Assembly (NCBI GenBank): GCA_002710685.1
Contig: PALD01000033.1
Span: 111,484 to 175,483, forward strand
Direction of reading: 5' to 3'
Source of the DNA: Cytophagaceae bacterium
GTDB lineage: Bacteria > Bacteroidota > Bacteroidia > Flavobacteriales > Flavobacteriaceae
Length of the DNA stretch: 64,000 nt
The notes beneath the pieces were generated by a model. That model was not told the DNA's origin, did no database searches, and was given only the letters and a program-made list of their open reading frames with translations. Positions 7,739 through 15,781 of this stretch are shown piece after piece (the first letter of the stretch is position 1; every line of letters starts with the position of its first letter). The position numbers and the translations under genes are program-made.

Positions 7739-9909
7739 GATTTTCCCTTTTGCACAAACTCTAGCTGATCAACATCCACCTTTGTGGTAAACATACCATA
7801 ATCTACGGTGGCCTTACCTTTATCAATGCTGTCAACAGTTCCCACGGCACGACCATCAGGTAATCGTACTCTATCGCCTATTTTTATAGTAACCTTGGGT
7901 TTTGCGGCCTCAACTTTTTCTTGTTGTTTTTTTTCTTCTTGTTTTTTCTTGCGTATTACCTGCACTTTTTGCTGGGCTTCCTGCTGTACCTTGCGCTCTT
8001 TGGCCTTCTCGATACGTTTTTCTTTTATGGACTGTTTCTGGCGCTTGCTGTTTTCTATCTGTACCACTTTGACCATTTCGCCCACGAGCTTCTTTTTATT
8101 CTTGTCATAAAAGAATTTCTCGGCAAGGTCATCCAGCTTTTGCCCCAGGTAGATCATGCGCTGGTTGCTATCATATAGTTCTTGATAGCTCTCCAGCTTT
8201 TGTTGTATGCGGGCATTGACCTGGTCAAGTTCTTTTTGCTGTTTTATGGCTTCCTGTTCCTGGTTTTTGAGCGACGAGGTGGTTTTTGCCAGCTTGCTCC
8301 TTTCTTTTTGCAGGTCAGCGATACTCTTGTCAAATCGTATCTTGCCGCGTTCAACCTTCTTTTTTGAACGGTTTATAAGTGAATAGGGTATCCCGTTTTT
8401 TTGCGCCACTTCAAAGGTGAAAGAACTTCCGGCTTCTCCCACATGTAGCTTGAAGAGGGGCTGCAGCGTACGGGCGTCAAAGAGCATGTTGGCATTTACG
8501 ATGGCCTCGGTCTCGTTGGCCATCATCTTTAAATTGGCATAATGTGTGGTGATGATGCCATAGCCCCCGCGCTCATGAAACACTTCAAGGAAGGTCTCTG
8601 CCAGGGCCCCGCCCAGCTCGGGGTCGCTACCGGTGCCAAATTCATCAATCAAGAACAAGGTCTTGTCGTCGCACTTGCGCAAAAAATAATTCATGTTCTT
8701 CAGGCGGTAACTATATGTGCTGAGGTGGTTTTCTATGCTTTGATTGTCGCCTATGTCTGTCAATATCTTATCAAAAAAACAAAACCTGGAGTATTCGTGC
8801 ACCGGGATGAGCAGGCCACTCTGCAGCATTACCTGCAGTAGCCCCACGGTTTTTAGCGTGATGCTCTTGCCGCCTGCATTGGGGCCGCTTATGACAATGA
8901 TGCGGTTGTTTTCATCCAGTTTGATATCCTGTGGATAGGTTTTTTCGCCCTTGCGCTGGTTTGTTACATACAGCAGGGGATGATAGGCTTCCTTAAAATC
9001 AATCTCGCGCTCCTTGGTTATTTTTGGGAGGACCGCGTTGATTTTTTCGGCATATTTTGCTTTCGCGGAAATAACATCTATTTTGGCCAGGAGTACCTGA
9101 TAATCAGCAAGTAGTTCACGGTAGGGCCTTATCCTTTCGGTAAGCTCTTTGCGTATGCGCTTGATTTCTTCATTTTCCTCATACACAAGGTTATTGAGCT
9201 CCCGCTGGTTGTGCATGGTGGCCTCTGGCTGGATATAGACTATACTGCCTGTTTTTGAATTGCCCAGGATGCTACCCTTGACCTTGCGGCGGTGCATGGC
9301 CTGCACGGCAAGCACCCGTACATTATCCACCACGGTTTCCCGTATATCATCAAGATAACCATGACTGCTGTATGTGCTCAATGCCGAAGCAAAACTGCTG
9401 TTGATACGGCCCTTCACGATATTTATCTGTTGGCGGGTCTGTTTTAAGAGGGGCGAGGCATCATCTTTTATTTCGCCAAAGCGGTCAATTACTTGATTGA
9501 TGGCATCCACTATGGCCGTGGTATACTCGGTTTCTTGCACGAGCATGGTGAGGTTAGGGTAGATTTCACCATGTTTTTTAAAGAACCTTAGGTGTGTATT
9601 GACCGTTTCAGAGATTCCGCCCAGTTTTCTAAAACTGTTGGTCTCAAGTACTGTTTCTTCAATATGGAGCATGCGCAACTCGCTGTCAATGGGGTCAAAG
9701 CCATGATTGGGTATGGCGCTTTCCTGCACTTTTGAATTGACATATTCATGGGTCTGATGCAGGGCGACAAGGGTCTTTCGGTTGGATTTTTTTGGCTTTA
9801 AAGCCAAAGCACGCTCCTTGCCCTTCTCAGTGGTGCACAGGGCCGAAACCTGGGCACAGACTGATGGGAATTCTAGATCTTTAAGTGTTTTTGAATGGAT
9901 GTTGATCAT
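7735..9909 (-). CDS. mutS2: MutS2 family ATPase lacking the Smr nuclease domain
   Basis: The 724-residue protein shows the MutS core helices, a Walker A GPNAGGKSITLKT near residue 340, the Walker B region FLIDEFGTGSDP, and the ITTHYANLK switch. A long coiled coil with a Gln/Lys/Glu-rich stretch follows, then a C-terminal KOW-like beta domain (IKIGDRVRLPDGRAVGTV). MutS2 acts on recombination intermediates or, in Firmicutes, on collided ribosomes. The protein ends right after the KOW-like part, so the C-terminal Smr nuclease domain of Bacillus-type MutS2 is absent. It heads a two-gene operon with the small membrane protein. Confidence 0.93.
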   Translation of the reverse strand: MINIHSKTLKDLEFPSVCAQVSALCTTEKGKERALALKPKKSNRKTLVALHQTHEYVNSKVQESAIPNHGFDPIDSELRMLHIEETVLETNSFRKLGGISETVNTHLRFFKKHGEIYPNLTMLVQETEYTTAIVDAINQVIDRFGEIKDDASPLLKQTRQQINIVKGRINSSFASALSTYSSHGYLDDIRETVVDNVRVLAVQAMHRRKVKGSILGNSKTGSIVYIQPEATMHNQRELNNLVYEENEEIKRIRKELTERIRPYRELLADYQVLLAKIDVISAKAKYAEKINAVLPKITKEREIDFKEAYHPLLYVTNQRKGEKTYPQDIKLDENNRIIVISGPNAGGKSITLKTVGLLQVMLQSGLLIPVHEYSRFCFFDKILTDIGDNQSIENHLSTYSYRLKNMNYFLRKCDDKTLFLIDEFGTGSDPELGGALAETFLEVFHERGGYGIITTHYANLKMMANETEAIVNANMLFDARTLQPLFKLHVGEAGSSFTFEVAQKNGIPYSLINRSKKKVERGKIRFDKSIADLQKERSKLAKTTSSLKNQEQEAIKQQKELDQVNARIQQKLESYQELYDSNQRMIYLGQKLDDLAEKFFYDKNKKKLVGEMVKVVQIENSKRQKQSIKEKRIEKAKERKVQQEAQQKVQVIRKKKQEEKKQQEKVEAAKPKVTIKIGDRVRLPDGRAVGTVDSIDKGKATVDYGMFTTKVDVDQLEFVQKGKS

Positions 9910-9951
9910 AGCAAATGCCTAAATTTAAGGCTCAGCAAAATTAGGTAATTA

Positions 9952-10617
9952 ATGGACGTTAACATAGAGCAAAGCTGGAAGGCTGTACTGGGAGAAGAAT
10001 TTAATAAACCCTACTTCAAGGCCCTCATTGATTTTGTGAAGGAAGAATATGAGCAACATAGGTGTTTTCCCAAGGGAAGCCAGATTTTTAATGCCTTTGA
10101 GCTTTGCCCGCTGGACAAGGTTGAGGTCGTGATTCTGGGCCAGGACCCCTATCACGGGATAGGGCAGGCACATGGCCTGTGCTTTTCAGTCAATGAAGGC
10201 GTGCCCATGCCACCGTCGCTACTCAATATTTTTAAGGAGATACAGCAGGACCTGGGAAAACCCTTTCCAGAAAATGGCAACCTGGAGCGCTGGGCAAAAC
10301 AGGGGGTCTTGTTGCTCAATGCCACGCTGACCGTGCGGGCACATCAAGCGGGCTCCCATCAGGGCAAGGGCTGGGAAAAGTTTACTGATAAGGTTATTGA
10401 GATTATTTCTGCTCAAAAGGAAAACGTGGTCTTCCTGTTATGGGGCGGTCATGCAAAAAAGAAGGCAGCTAGGGTTGACCGGGAGAGGCACCTTGTGCTA
10501 AGTTCTGGGCATCCTTCACCATTAAGTGCAAATAGGGGGTTTTGGTTTGGGAACAGGCATTTTGGCCAAGCGAATACCTTTCTTATTAAAAAGGGAAAGA
10601 AACCTATAGCATGGTAG
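9952..10617 (+). CDS. ung: Uracil-DNA glycosylase, family 1
   Basis: The 221-residue enzyme has the water-activating motif GQDPYHG, the uracil-recognition strand LLLNATLTV and the DNA-intercalating loop HPSPLSANRGFWFGN. It removes uracil from DNA as the first step of base excision repair. Its length is standard for UNG. It is divergent from mutS2, with only 42 bases between the starts, so the promoters must overlap. A strong terminator follows at 10642..10673. Confidence 0.96.
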   Translation: MDVNIEQSWKAVLGEEFNKPYFKALIDFVKEEYEQHRCFPKGSQIFNAFELCPLDKVEVVILGQDPYHGIGQAHGLCFSVNEGVPMPPSLLNIFKEIQQDLGKPFPENGNLERWAKQGVLLLNATLTVRAHQAGSHQGKGWEKFTDKVIEIISAQKENVVFLLWGGHAKKKAARVDRERHLVLSSGHPSPLSANRGFWFGNRHFGQANTFLIKKGKKPIAW

Positions 10618-10641
10618 GTAGGTTTATACGGTTAAAAGCAT

Positions 10642-10673
10642 AAAAAAACCCGAGCTTTTGGGCTTGGGTTTTT
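10642..10673 (+). terminator. Rho-independent terminator
   Basis: AAAAAACCCGAGC pairs with GGCTTGGGTTTTT across a TTTTG loop. It is flanked by A and T runs and can serve ung and the convergent small gene at 10706..10813. Confidence 0.88.
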
Positions 10674-10705
10674 ATAATTTAAGGGGGAGTTTTACTTGAA
10701 AAGAT

Positions 10706-10813
10706 TTAGGTCCACTTCTCTTTTTTCTTTTGCGGATCAGGATTTCTACTGAAATGAAACAAAATCAAATTGATGAGAAGTAGGGTACCGAGAATAATTA
10801 AAAAAACACCCAT
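10706..10813 (-). CDS. Predicted 35-residue single-span membrane protein
   Basis: Reading the minus strand from the ATG at 10813 gives MGVFLIILGTLLLINLILF, one transmembrane helix, followed by a short Pro/Lys-rich tail HFSRNPDPQKKKEKWT and a TAA stop. The hydrophobic core plus positive tail is coherent, and a terminator lies just downstream on this strand. No clear ribosome-binding site is visible, which is common in this phylum. It is too short for homology-free certainty. Confidence 0.5.
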   Translation of the reverse strand: MGVFLIILGTLLLINLILFHFSRNPDPQKKKEKWT

Positions 10814-10902
10814 AGATTAAAGATTTAATTGATTTTCAATCGTATTGTGCAAAAATGCGTAATATTCTTGAAGTTATACTAACAAAAAATGTAAATTTTA
10901 TA

Positions 10903-11754
10903 TTAAATTTTTCTTAAAATATTTTTCGAAATAATTTCTTTTCCTATTATATCTAGTTGCTGCAATTTTTGAACAACATTTTCTATTTCTTGCTTACTTA
11001 CCTGTTCTTGAGACCATTGTGTGTGTTTGATCCATTCATTGAGGTCTTCCTCTTTTTGTAAATATCTCTGCGACAACGTTTTAGTTATCCCTGGAGTATT
11101 TTTGAAATCTTTTGTAAGAAAATTCAATGCATCGAGAAATTGCCCACAGCCCTGCTCATTTTCTTCCAGGAATTTTTTCGTGGCAACGATAACAAAACTG
11201 GACCAAGGTGTGGGGAAATCTGCAAGCCATCTAAAAATGCCCTTGTCAACCACTGGTTTTGTGGTAAAATGTTCCCACATAAAATAGTCTGCTTCATTGT
11301 TTGTGAGGGCGTCAACTGCACCTTGCAAAGTGCCTATCTCAACAAATTTTAATGTGCTGGTGTCCCAGCCCATGGCGTCTGCATGTAGGTAGGCCATCAA
11401 GTGCGAGCCAGAGCCATAACGGCTTATGGCGACGCGAGCGCATTGTAGGTCTCTTTCTGACTTGAACTTGCTGCCGGCCGCAACATGGATTCCCCATAAT
11501 AGGGGAGATGCAACATAGTTTTGAACGATATGGGTGGGATTGCCATTTACAATATCGCGCACCACACCTTCTAGCAGGATGATGGCCATATCAACCTCGC
11601 CGGCACGCAGGGCCTTGTTCATTGAGCCCGTACCATCAGGGTATTCATGCCATGCTACTTCAATGCCGTGTTCTTTAAACGTTCCATTTTCAATCCCCAT
11701 GTGTACGGGAAAATTGAAATGCTCAGGCACTCCTGCCAATCTTATTTTTTTCAT
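10903..11754 (-). CDS. Type 2 periplasmic-binding-fold protein without signal peptide
   Basis: The 283-residue protein resembles NMT1/SsuA-type substrate-binding proteins: GVPEHFNFPVHMGIENGTFKEHGIEVAW at the start, ALRAGEVDMAI in the middle, and an ALTNNEADYFMWE hinge region. It begins directly with MKKIRLAGVPEHF, with no signal peptide or lipobox, so it should be cytoplasmic. No ABC permease or ATPase is nearby. Its ATG overlaps the ppk1 stop (ATGA at 11751..11754), so it is coupled to polyphosphate kinase. It may be a cytoplasmic ligand sensor or enzyme built on this fold; the ligand cannot be read from sequence. Confidence 0.8.
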   Translation of the reverse strand: MKKIRLAGVPEHFNFPVHMGIENGTFKEHGIEVAWHEYPDGTGSMNKALRAGEVDMAIILLEGVVRDIVNGNPTHIVQNYVASPLLWGIHVAAGSKFKSERDLQCARVAISRYGSGSHLMAYLHADAMGWDTSTLKFVEIGTLQGAVDALTNNEADYFMWEHFTTKPVVDKGIFRWLADFPTPWSSFVIVATKKFLEENEQGCGQFLDALNFLTKDFKNTPGITKTLSQRYLQKEEDLNEWIKHTQWSQEQVSKQEIENVVQKLQQLDIIGKEIISKNILRKI

Positions 11755-13811
11755 GTATGCGTGTGTTTTTTTTTAAGGTAATCATAGATGGCGGCCTGTG
11801 AGCGTATGGCTTCTTCGCCCTGTTTTTTGGTTACATACTGGTTGTGTTCGCCAGCATCATGAATCCTTGCTTTTTGATTGTCGTTTATCTGAATCTCCAG
11901 GATATCCTTGAGTTCATTGAATATGTCCTGGTCGTAGATGGGCGTGAGCACCTCAATCCTACGGTCCAGGTTGCGCGTCATCCAGTCGGCAGAGCCCATG
12001 AGCATCAGTTCTTCCCCATCATTATGAAAAAGGTAGATCCTGCCATGTTCCAGAAATCTATCAACAATGCTTGTCATGTAGATATTTTCGCTCAACCCCC
12101 TTATGCCGGGAATCAAGGATGAAAATCCACGTACGATAAGCCGTATCTCAACCCCGGCCTGGCTTGCCTTGTACAGCAGTTCTATCATCTCCACGTCTTC
12201 CAGCTGGTTCATCTTTGCCATTACTTTTGCTTTCTTGCCCATGCGGGCATTTTCCATCTCTTGATGAATAAGTTTTTCAAAGGTGCGCCGTGTGGTAAAT
12301 GGCGAAACCAGCAGATGTTTGTTACGCGGGATGATAAGTTCTCCCTCAAGCACGCGGAAGACACGGTTGAGTTCTTTGGTCAAACGTTTGTTTGCCGTAA
12401 ACAGGCCATGGTCAGTATATATTTTAGAGGTTTCTCCATTAAAATTGCCCGTGCCTATATATGCATATCTACGGTTTTTTTCTCCTTCCTGGCGACGTAT
12501 CAGCAATATCTTACTGTGTACCTTGATCCTGGGATAGCTGTAGATGACCTGGGCACCTTTTTCTTCAAACTTGCGGCCCCATTCTATGTTGTTTTCTTCA
12601 TCAAAACGGGCCTTGGCCTCCACGAATATGATGACTTTTTTATCGTTTTTCAATGCATTTTCAAGTGCCGTGGTCAGCCTTGATTCTTCAGCGATGCGGT
12701 AAAAGGATATCTTGATTTCTGTGACGGCGGGGTCAACGGCCGCCTGCTCCACAAATTCTTCCAAGTAGTTGAAGCTCATGAATGGAAAATGTACCAGCTG
12801 GTCTTTTTCGCGTATTGCGGTAAAGTAATCTTTGGATGTAGCCAAAGTTTTATGCCTCAAGGGTTCTAGCGGTTCATACCTAAGTTTAGGATTGTTTGAA
12901 GGGTCTGGAAACTTGAAGAAATCATTGAAGTTATGGTACCTGCCCCCCGGCATCATGTCTATTTTGCCCAGGTTGAGCAGTTTTCTCAGTCGTTTTACAT
13001 CTGCTTTTTCCATACTGGCATCATAGAGCAGGCGCGTGGGCTGGCCCTCCATGCGTTGATGGAGTGACTTATAGATACGCTCTGCCAGGATGCCATCTAG
13101 CTCATCGTCCAGGTACAGCTCTGCATCACGCGAAAGCTTGATTTCATAAATGCCGTTGATTTTCTTATCAGGAAATAATCCTGGGATTTTATGCCGCACG
13201 ATATCATCCACAAAGGTGATGTAATGGGTGTCACCTTCAGAGCACAGTTCAATAAAACGGGAAGAGGCACCTACCGGGATATTGACAAAGCCCAGCTCTC
13301 CATCGCCAGCAAAGGTGATGCAAAAGTACAGCGATTGATTTTCAAGAAAAACCCCTGCCGAAGATGTGAGCTTTACTATTTGGGGCTCCACGTGCTTTTT
13401 TAAATGGGTCTTGTACCATATATCTGCCAGTTCGGCCTGGGTAGTGTCATAGTCTTCAGCGGGCAGGAGATAGATGTTGTTTTCTTCAAGTTCCGGGAGG
13501 ATCTGTTCTTGATATATCTTGCCAAACCGTTCCTGTTGTTCCTTAACGCGTTTCAGGATTTCCTTTACGGTCTTGTTGGGCCGCAGGGATAGTTTCTTGC
13601 GTATGCTTTTTTCCACGCGCTTCATCTGCCGCAACTGGGAAACCCGTACCCTGAAGAATTCATCCAGGTTTGAGGAGAAAATCGCCAGGAATTTCATGCG
13701 CTCATACAGCGGGTTATAGCGTTTATCCTCGGCTTCCTGGAGTACCCTCTCATTAAAGCTTAGCCAGTTTATATCACGGTGTACAATCGTTTCTGAATCT
13801 TCGGTGGTCAT
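11751..13811 (-). CDS. ppk1: Polyphosphate kinase 1
   Basis: The protein has about 686 residues with the PPK1 architecture: an N-terminal helical domain (HRDINWLSFNERVLQEA), the middle domain, and two PLD-like catalytic domains. The autophosphorylated His lies in RIKVHSKILLI, and the second catalytic His region is EHGRIYLFHNDG. It makes polyphosphate from ATP reversibly. I chose the ATG at 13811 (MTTEDSETIVHRD); an in-frame ATG at 13841 falls inside a 10-bp inverted repeat in the leader. It is coupled to the downstream periplasmic-binding-fold gene. Confidence 0.95.
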   Translation of the reverse strand: MTTEDSETIVHRDINWLSFNERVLQEAEDKRYNPLYERMKFLAIFSSNLDEFFRVRVSQLRQMKRVEKSIRKKLSLRPNKTVKEILKRVKEQQERFGKIYQEQILPELEENNIYLLPAEDYDTTQAELADIWYKTHLKKHVEPQIVKLTSSAGVFLENQSLYFCITFAGDGELGFVNIPVGASSRFIELCSEGDTHYITFVDDIVRHKIPGLFPDKKINGIYEIKLSRDAELYLDDELDGILAERIYKSLHQRMEGQPTRLLYDASMEKADVKRLRKLLNLGKIDMMPGGRYHNFNDFFKFPDPSNNPKLRYEPLEPLRHKTLATSKDYFTAIREKDQLVHFPFMSFNYLEEFVEQAAVDPAVTEIKISFYRIAEESRLTTALENALKNDKKVIIFVEAKARFDEENNIEWGRKFEEKGAQVIYSYPRIKVHSKILLIRRQEGEKNRRYAYIGTGNFNGETSKIYTDHGLFTANKRLTKELNRVFRVLEGELIIPRNKHLLVSPFTTRRTFEKLIHQEMENARMGKKAKVMAKMNQLEDVEMIELLYKASQAGVEIRLIVRGFSSLIPGIRGLSENIYMTSIVDRFLEHGRIYLFHNDGEELMLMGSADWMTRNLDRRIEVLTPIYDQDIFNELKDILEIQINDNQKARIHDAGEHNQYVTKKQGEEAIRSQAAIYDYLKKKHTHT

Positions 13812-13814
13812 AAA

Positions 13815-13851
13815 AAATGCTTGAGGGCTAAATGTAAGCATTCAAGCATTT
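13815..13851 (-). promoter_or_regulatory. Inverted repeat in the ppk1 leader, terminator-like
   Basis: AAATGCTTGA (13815..13824 on the plus strand) is perfectly inverted as TCAAGCATTT (13842..13851), with 17 bases between. Read on the minus strand, the stem is followed by a short U run and then immediately by the chosen ATG of ppk1. It could be an attenuator, an operator, or a structure masking the start. Confidence 0.5.
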
Positions 13852-13927
13852 TAACATTTGTAAGCTTTTGTTAAATACCCCGGGCTTTACGATTCGTTAA
13901 CCTTTTGGCGAAAGCCAGGAAATAGAC

Positions 13928-14374
13928 TTACTTGTTTTTTAAAAGTTCGTTTTGCTTCTCGAGCAGGTCGCCTATGCGGTCCAGGAGTTCTATGTTCTTT
14001 GGGGTGGTCACCTGTGTGTTCTTGGGGTCATCTGCCTTGCGCCGCAGGCTGTTCATGAGCTTGACAACGATGAACACCGTGATGGCGATAATGAAGAAAT
14101 CAACAAAGGCCTCGATGACGATGCCGTATCCCATGGATACTTCTTCACGGGTCTCAACACCATTGGTAAACTGGGCAGGCTCCAGCACCCATTTTTTGTT
14201 TTTCCAGTTTACGCCATCTGTCAAGAGGGTGAGCGGTGGCATAAAGAGCTGCTTGACCAGGGCATCCACGACGTCGTTGAACGCGGCGCCTATGATGACA
14301 CCTATGGCAATGTCTATCATGTTGCCCTTGATGGCAAATTCTTTAAAATCGTGGATCAGCTTGTTTAAAAACAT
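13928..14374 (-). CDS. mscL: Large-conductance mechanosensitive channel MscL
   Basis: The 148-residue protein has the conserved N-terminal amphipathic helix FKEFAIKGNMIDIAIGVIIGAAF leading into TM1, a periplasmic loop, TM2 (IEAFVDFFIIAITVFIVVKL) and a charged C-terminal helix bundle. It is an emergency pressure-release pore in the inner membrane. It follows the MFS gene by only 13 bases on the same strand, so the two are probably co-transcribed. Confidence 0.96.
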   Translation of the reverse strand: MFLNKLIHDFKEFAIKGNMIDIAIGVIIGAAFNDVVDALVKQLFMPPLTLLTDGVNWKNKKWVLEPAQFTNGVETREEVSMGYGIVIEAFVDFFIIAITVFIVVKLMNSLRRKADDPKNTQVTTPKNIELLDRIGDLLEKQNELLKNK

Positions 14375-14387
14375 GGGCTATATGAGG

Positions 14388-15713
14388 TTAACCTTTATCA
14401 TTATCCTGAACAAATAAACAAAGTATTGCAGCAATTACAAAACTCCCACCACCTATGAACATGGCGTTGATACTTTCATTATTAAGAAATGTCTTGAGAA
14501 TATAGCCAAGCAGGCCGGCGGCAATGATTTGAGGGATGACGATAAAAAAGTTGAACACGCCCATAAAATAGCCCATCTTGTCCGCGGGAAGTATGCTGCT
14601 CAACATGGCATAGGGCATGGCCAGGATACTCGCCCAGGCGATTCCCACGCCTATCATAGAAATCAACAACATATCAGGATCCTTGATAAAAAAGATGGAG
14701 ATAAGGCCTATTGCACCGCACAATAAGGCTATCATGTGCGTCACGCGCCTTGATGTGGCTTTCGCCAAAACTGGTAAAAGAAAGGCAAAGATGGCCGCAA
14801 TCCCGTTATAGATCGCAAAACAGATGCCCACCCAGTCTGCACCATCATTGTAGAGTGCAGATGTGGTATCTTCAGTGCCATAAATATGACTGGTCACCGC
14901 TGAGGTGGTATAGATCCACAGGGCAAAAAGCGCAAACCAGCTGAAAAATTGTACAAAGGCCAACTGTACCATGGTCTTTGGCATCTTAAAGATGCCCATG
15001 AAAGACGCTGCAAGACCGCCAAAAATCCCCTTTTCCTTGTTTTCCCTGCGCATCTTTTCCAGGTCATCCGGGGGGTACTCTTCTGTTTTGAGTACCGTCC
15101 ACATCACCGCACAAAAATAAGCGATGCCGCCAGCATAGAAGGACCATTTTACGGTATCAGGGATTTGACCTTCTGCAGCGGTGTTGTCCAGTCCAAAAAC
15201 GTTTGTAAAGATCCATGGTAGAAAAGATGCGATAAAAGCACCCACACCTATAAAGATACTCTGCATGGCAAAGCCCCGGGTGCGTTGTTCATTGGGCAAC
15301 ATATCGCCCACAAAAGCGCGAAAGGGTTCCATGCTCACGTTGATGGATGCGTCCATCACCCACAACATCAGGGCAGCCATCCACAGCGATGTACTGTTGG
15401 GCATTACAAAAAGGGCCAGGGAAGCCAGTATGGCCCCAGCGGCAAAAAAAGGCCTGCGGCGACCCCATTTTTTATGCCATGTGCGGTCACTATAATACCC
15501 TATAATGGGCTGGATGGCCAGGCCCGTAACCGGTGCTGCCAACCATAATATGGGAAGTTCATCTTGTGAAGCCCCCAAGGTTTCAAAGATGCGTGAGACA
15601 TTTGCATTCTGCAGGGCAAACCCGAACTGAATTCCTAAAAATCCAAAACTCATGTTCCAGATTTGCCAAAAACTAAGACGGGGCTTGATACCGCCTATTG
15701 AAACTGTGGACAT
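14388..15713 (-). CDS. MFS transporter, probable sugar (SLC45/maltose-type) carrier
   Basis: The 441-residue protein has about 12 transmembrane segments. Its motifs are typical of Bacteroidota sugar MFS carriers: LAAPVTGLAIQPIIGYYSD, KKWGRRRPFFAAGA between helices 2 and 3, and NVSMEPFRAFVGDMLP in helix 4 to 5. Relatives import maltose or other glucosides, but no glucan genes lie nearby, so the substrate is inferred. It is upstream of mscL in the same likely operon. Confidence 0.85.
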   Translation of the reverse strand: MSTVSIGGIKPRLSFWQIWNMSFGFLGIQFGFALQNANVSRIFETLGASQDELPILWLAAPVTGLAIQPIIGYYSDRTWHKKWGRRRPFFAAGAILASLALFVMPNSTSLWMAALMLWVMDASINVSMEPFRAFVGDMLPNEQRTRGFAMQSIFIGVGAFIASFLPWIFTNVFGLDNTAAEGQIPDTVKWSFYAGGIAYFCAVMWTVLKTEEYPPDDLEKMRRENKEKGIFGGLAASFMGIFKMPKTMVQLAFVQFFSWFALFALWIYTTSAVTSHIYGTEDTTSALYNDGADWVGICFAIYNGIAAIFAFLLPVLAKATSRRVTHMIALLCGAIGLISIFFIKDPDMLLISMIGVGIAWASILAMPYAMLSSILPADKMGYFMGVFNFFIVIPQIIAAGLLGYILKTFLNNESINAMFIGGGSFVIAAILCLFVQDNDKG

Positions 15714-15781
15714 ACTTTATGTGTTGGTTGCTAAACTATAGATTCTAGATAATACATGAATGAACATGGTTTTAATATGAC

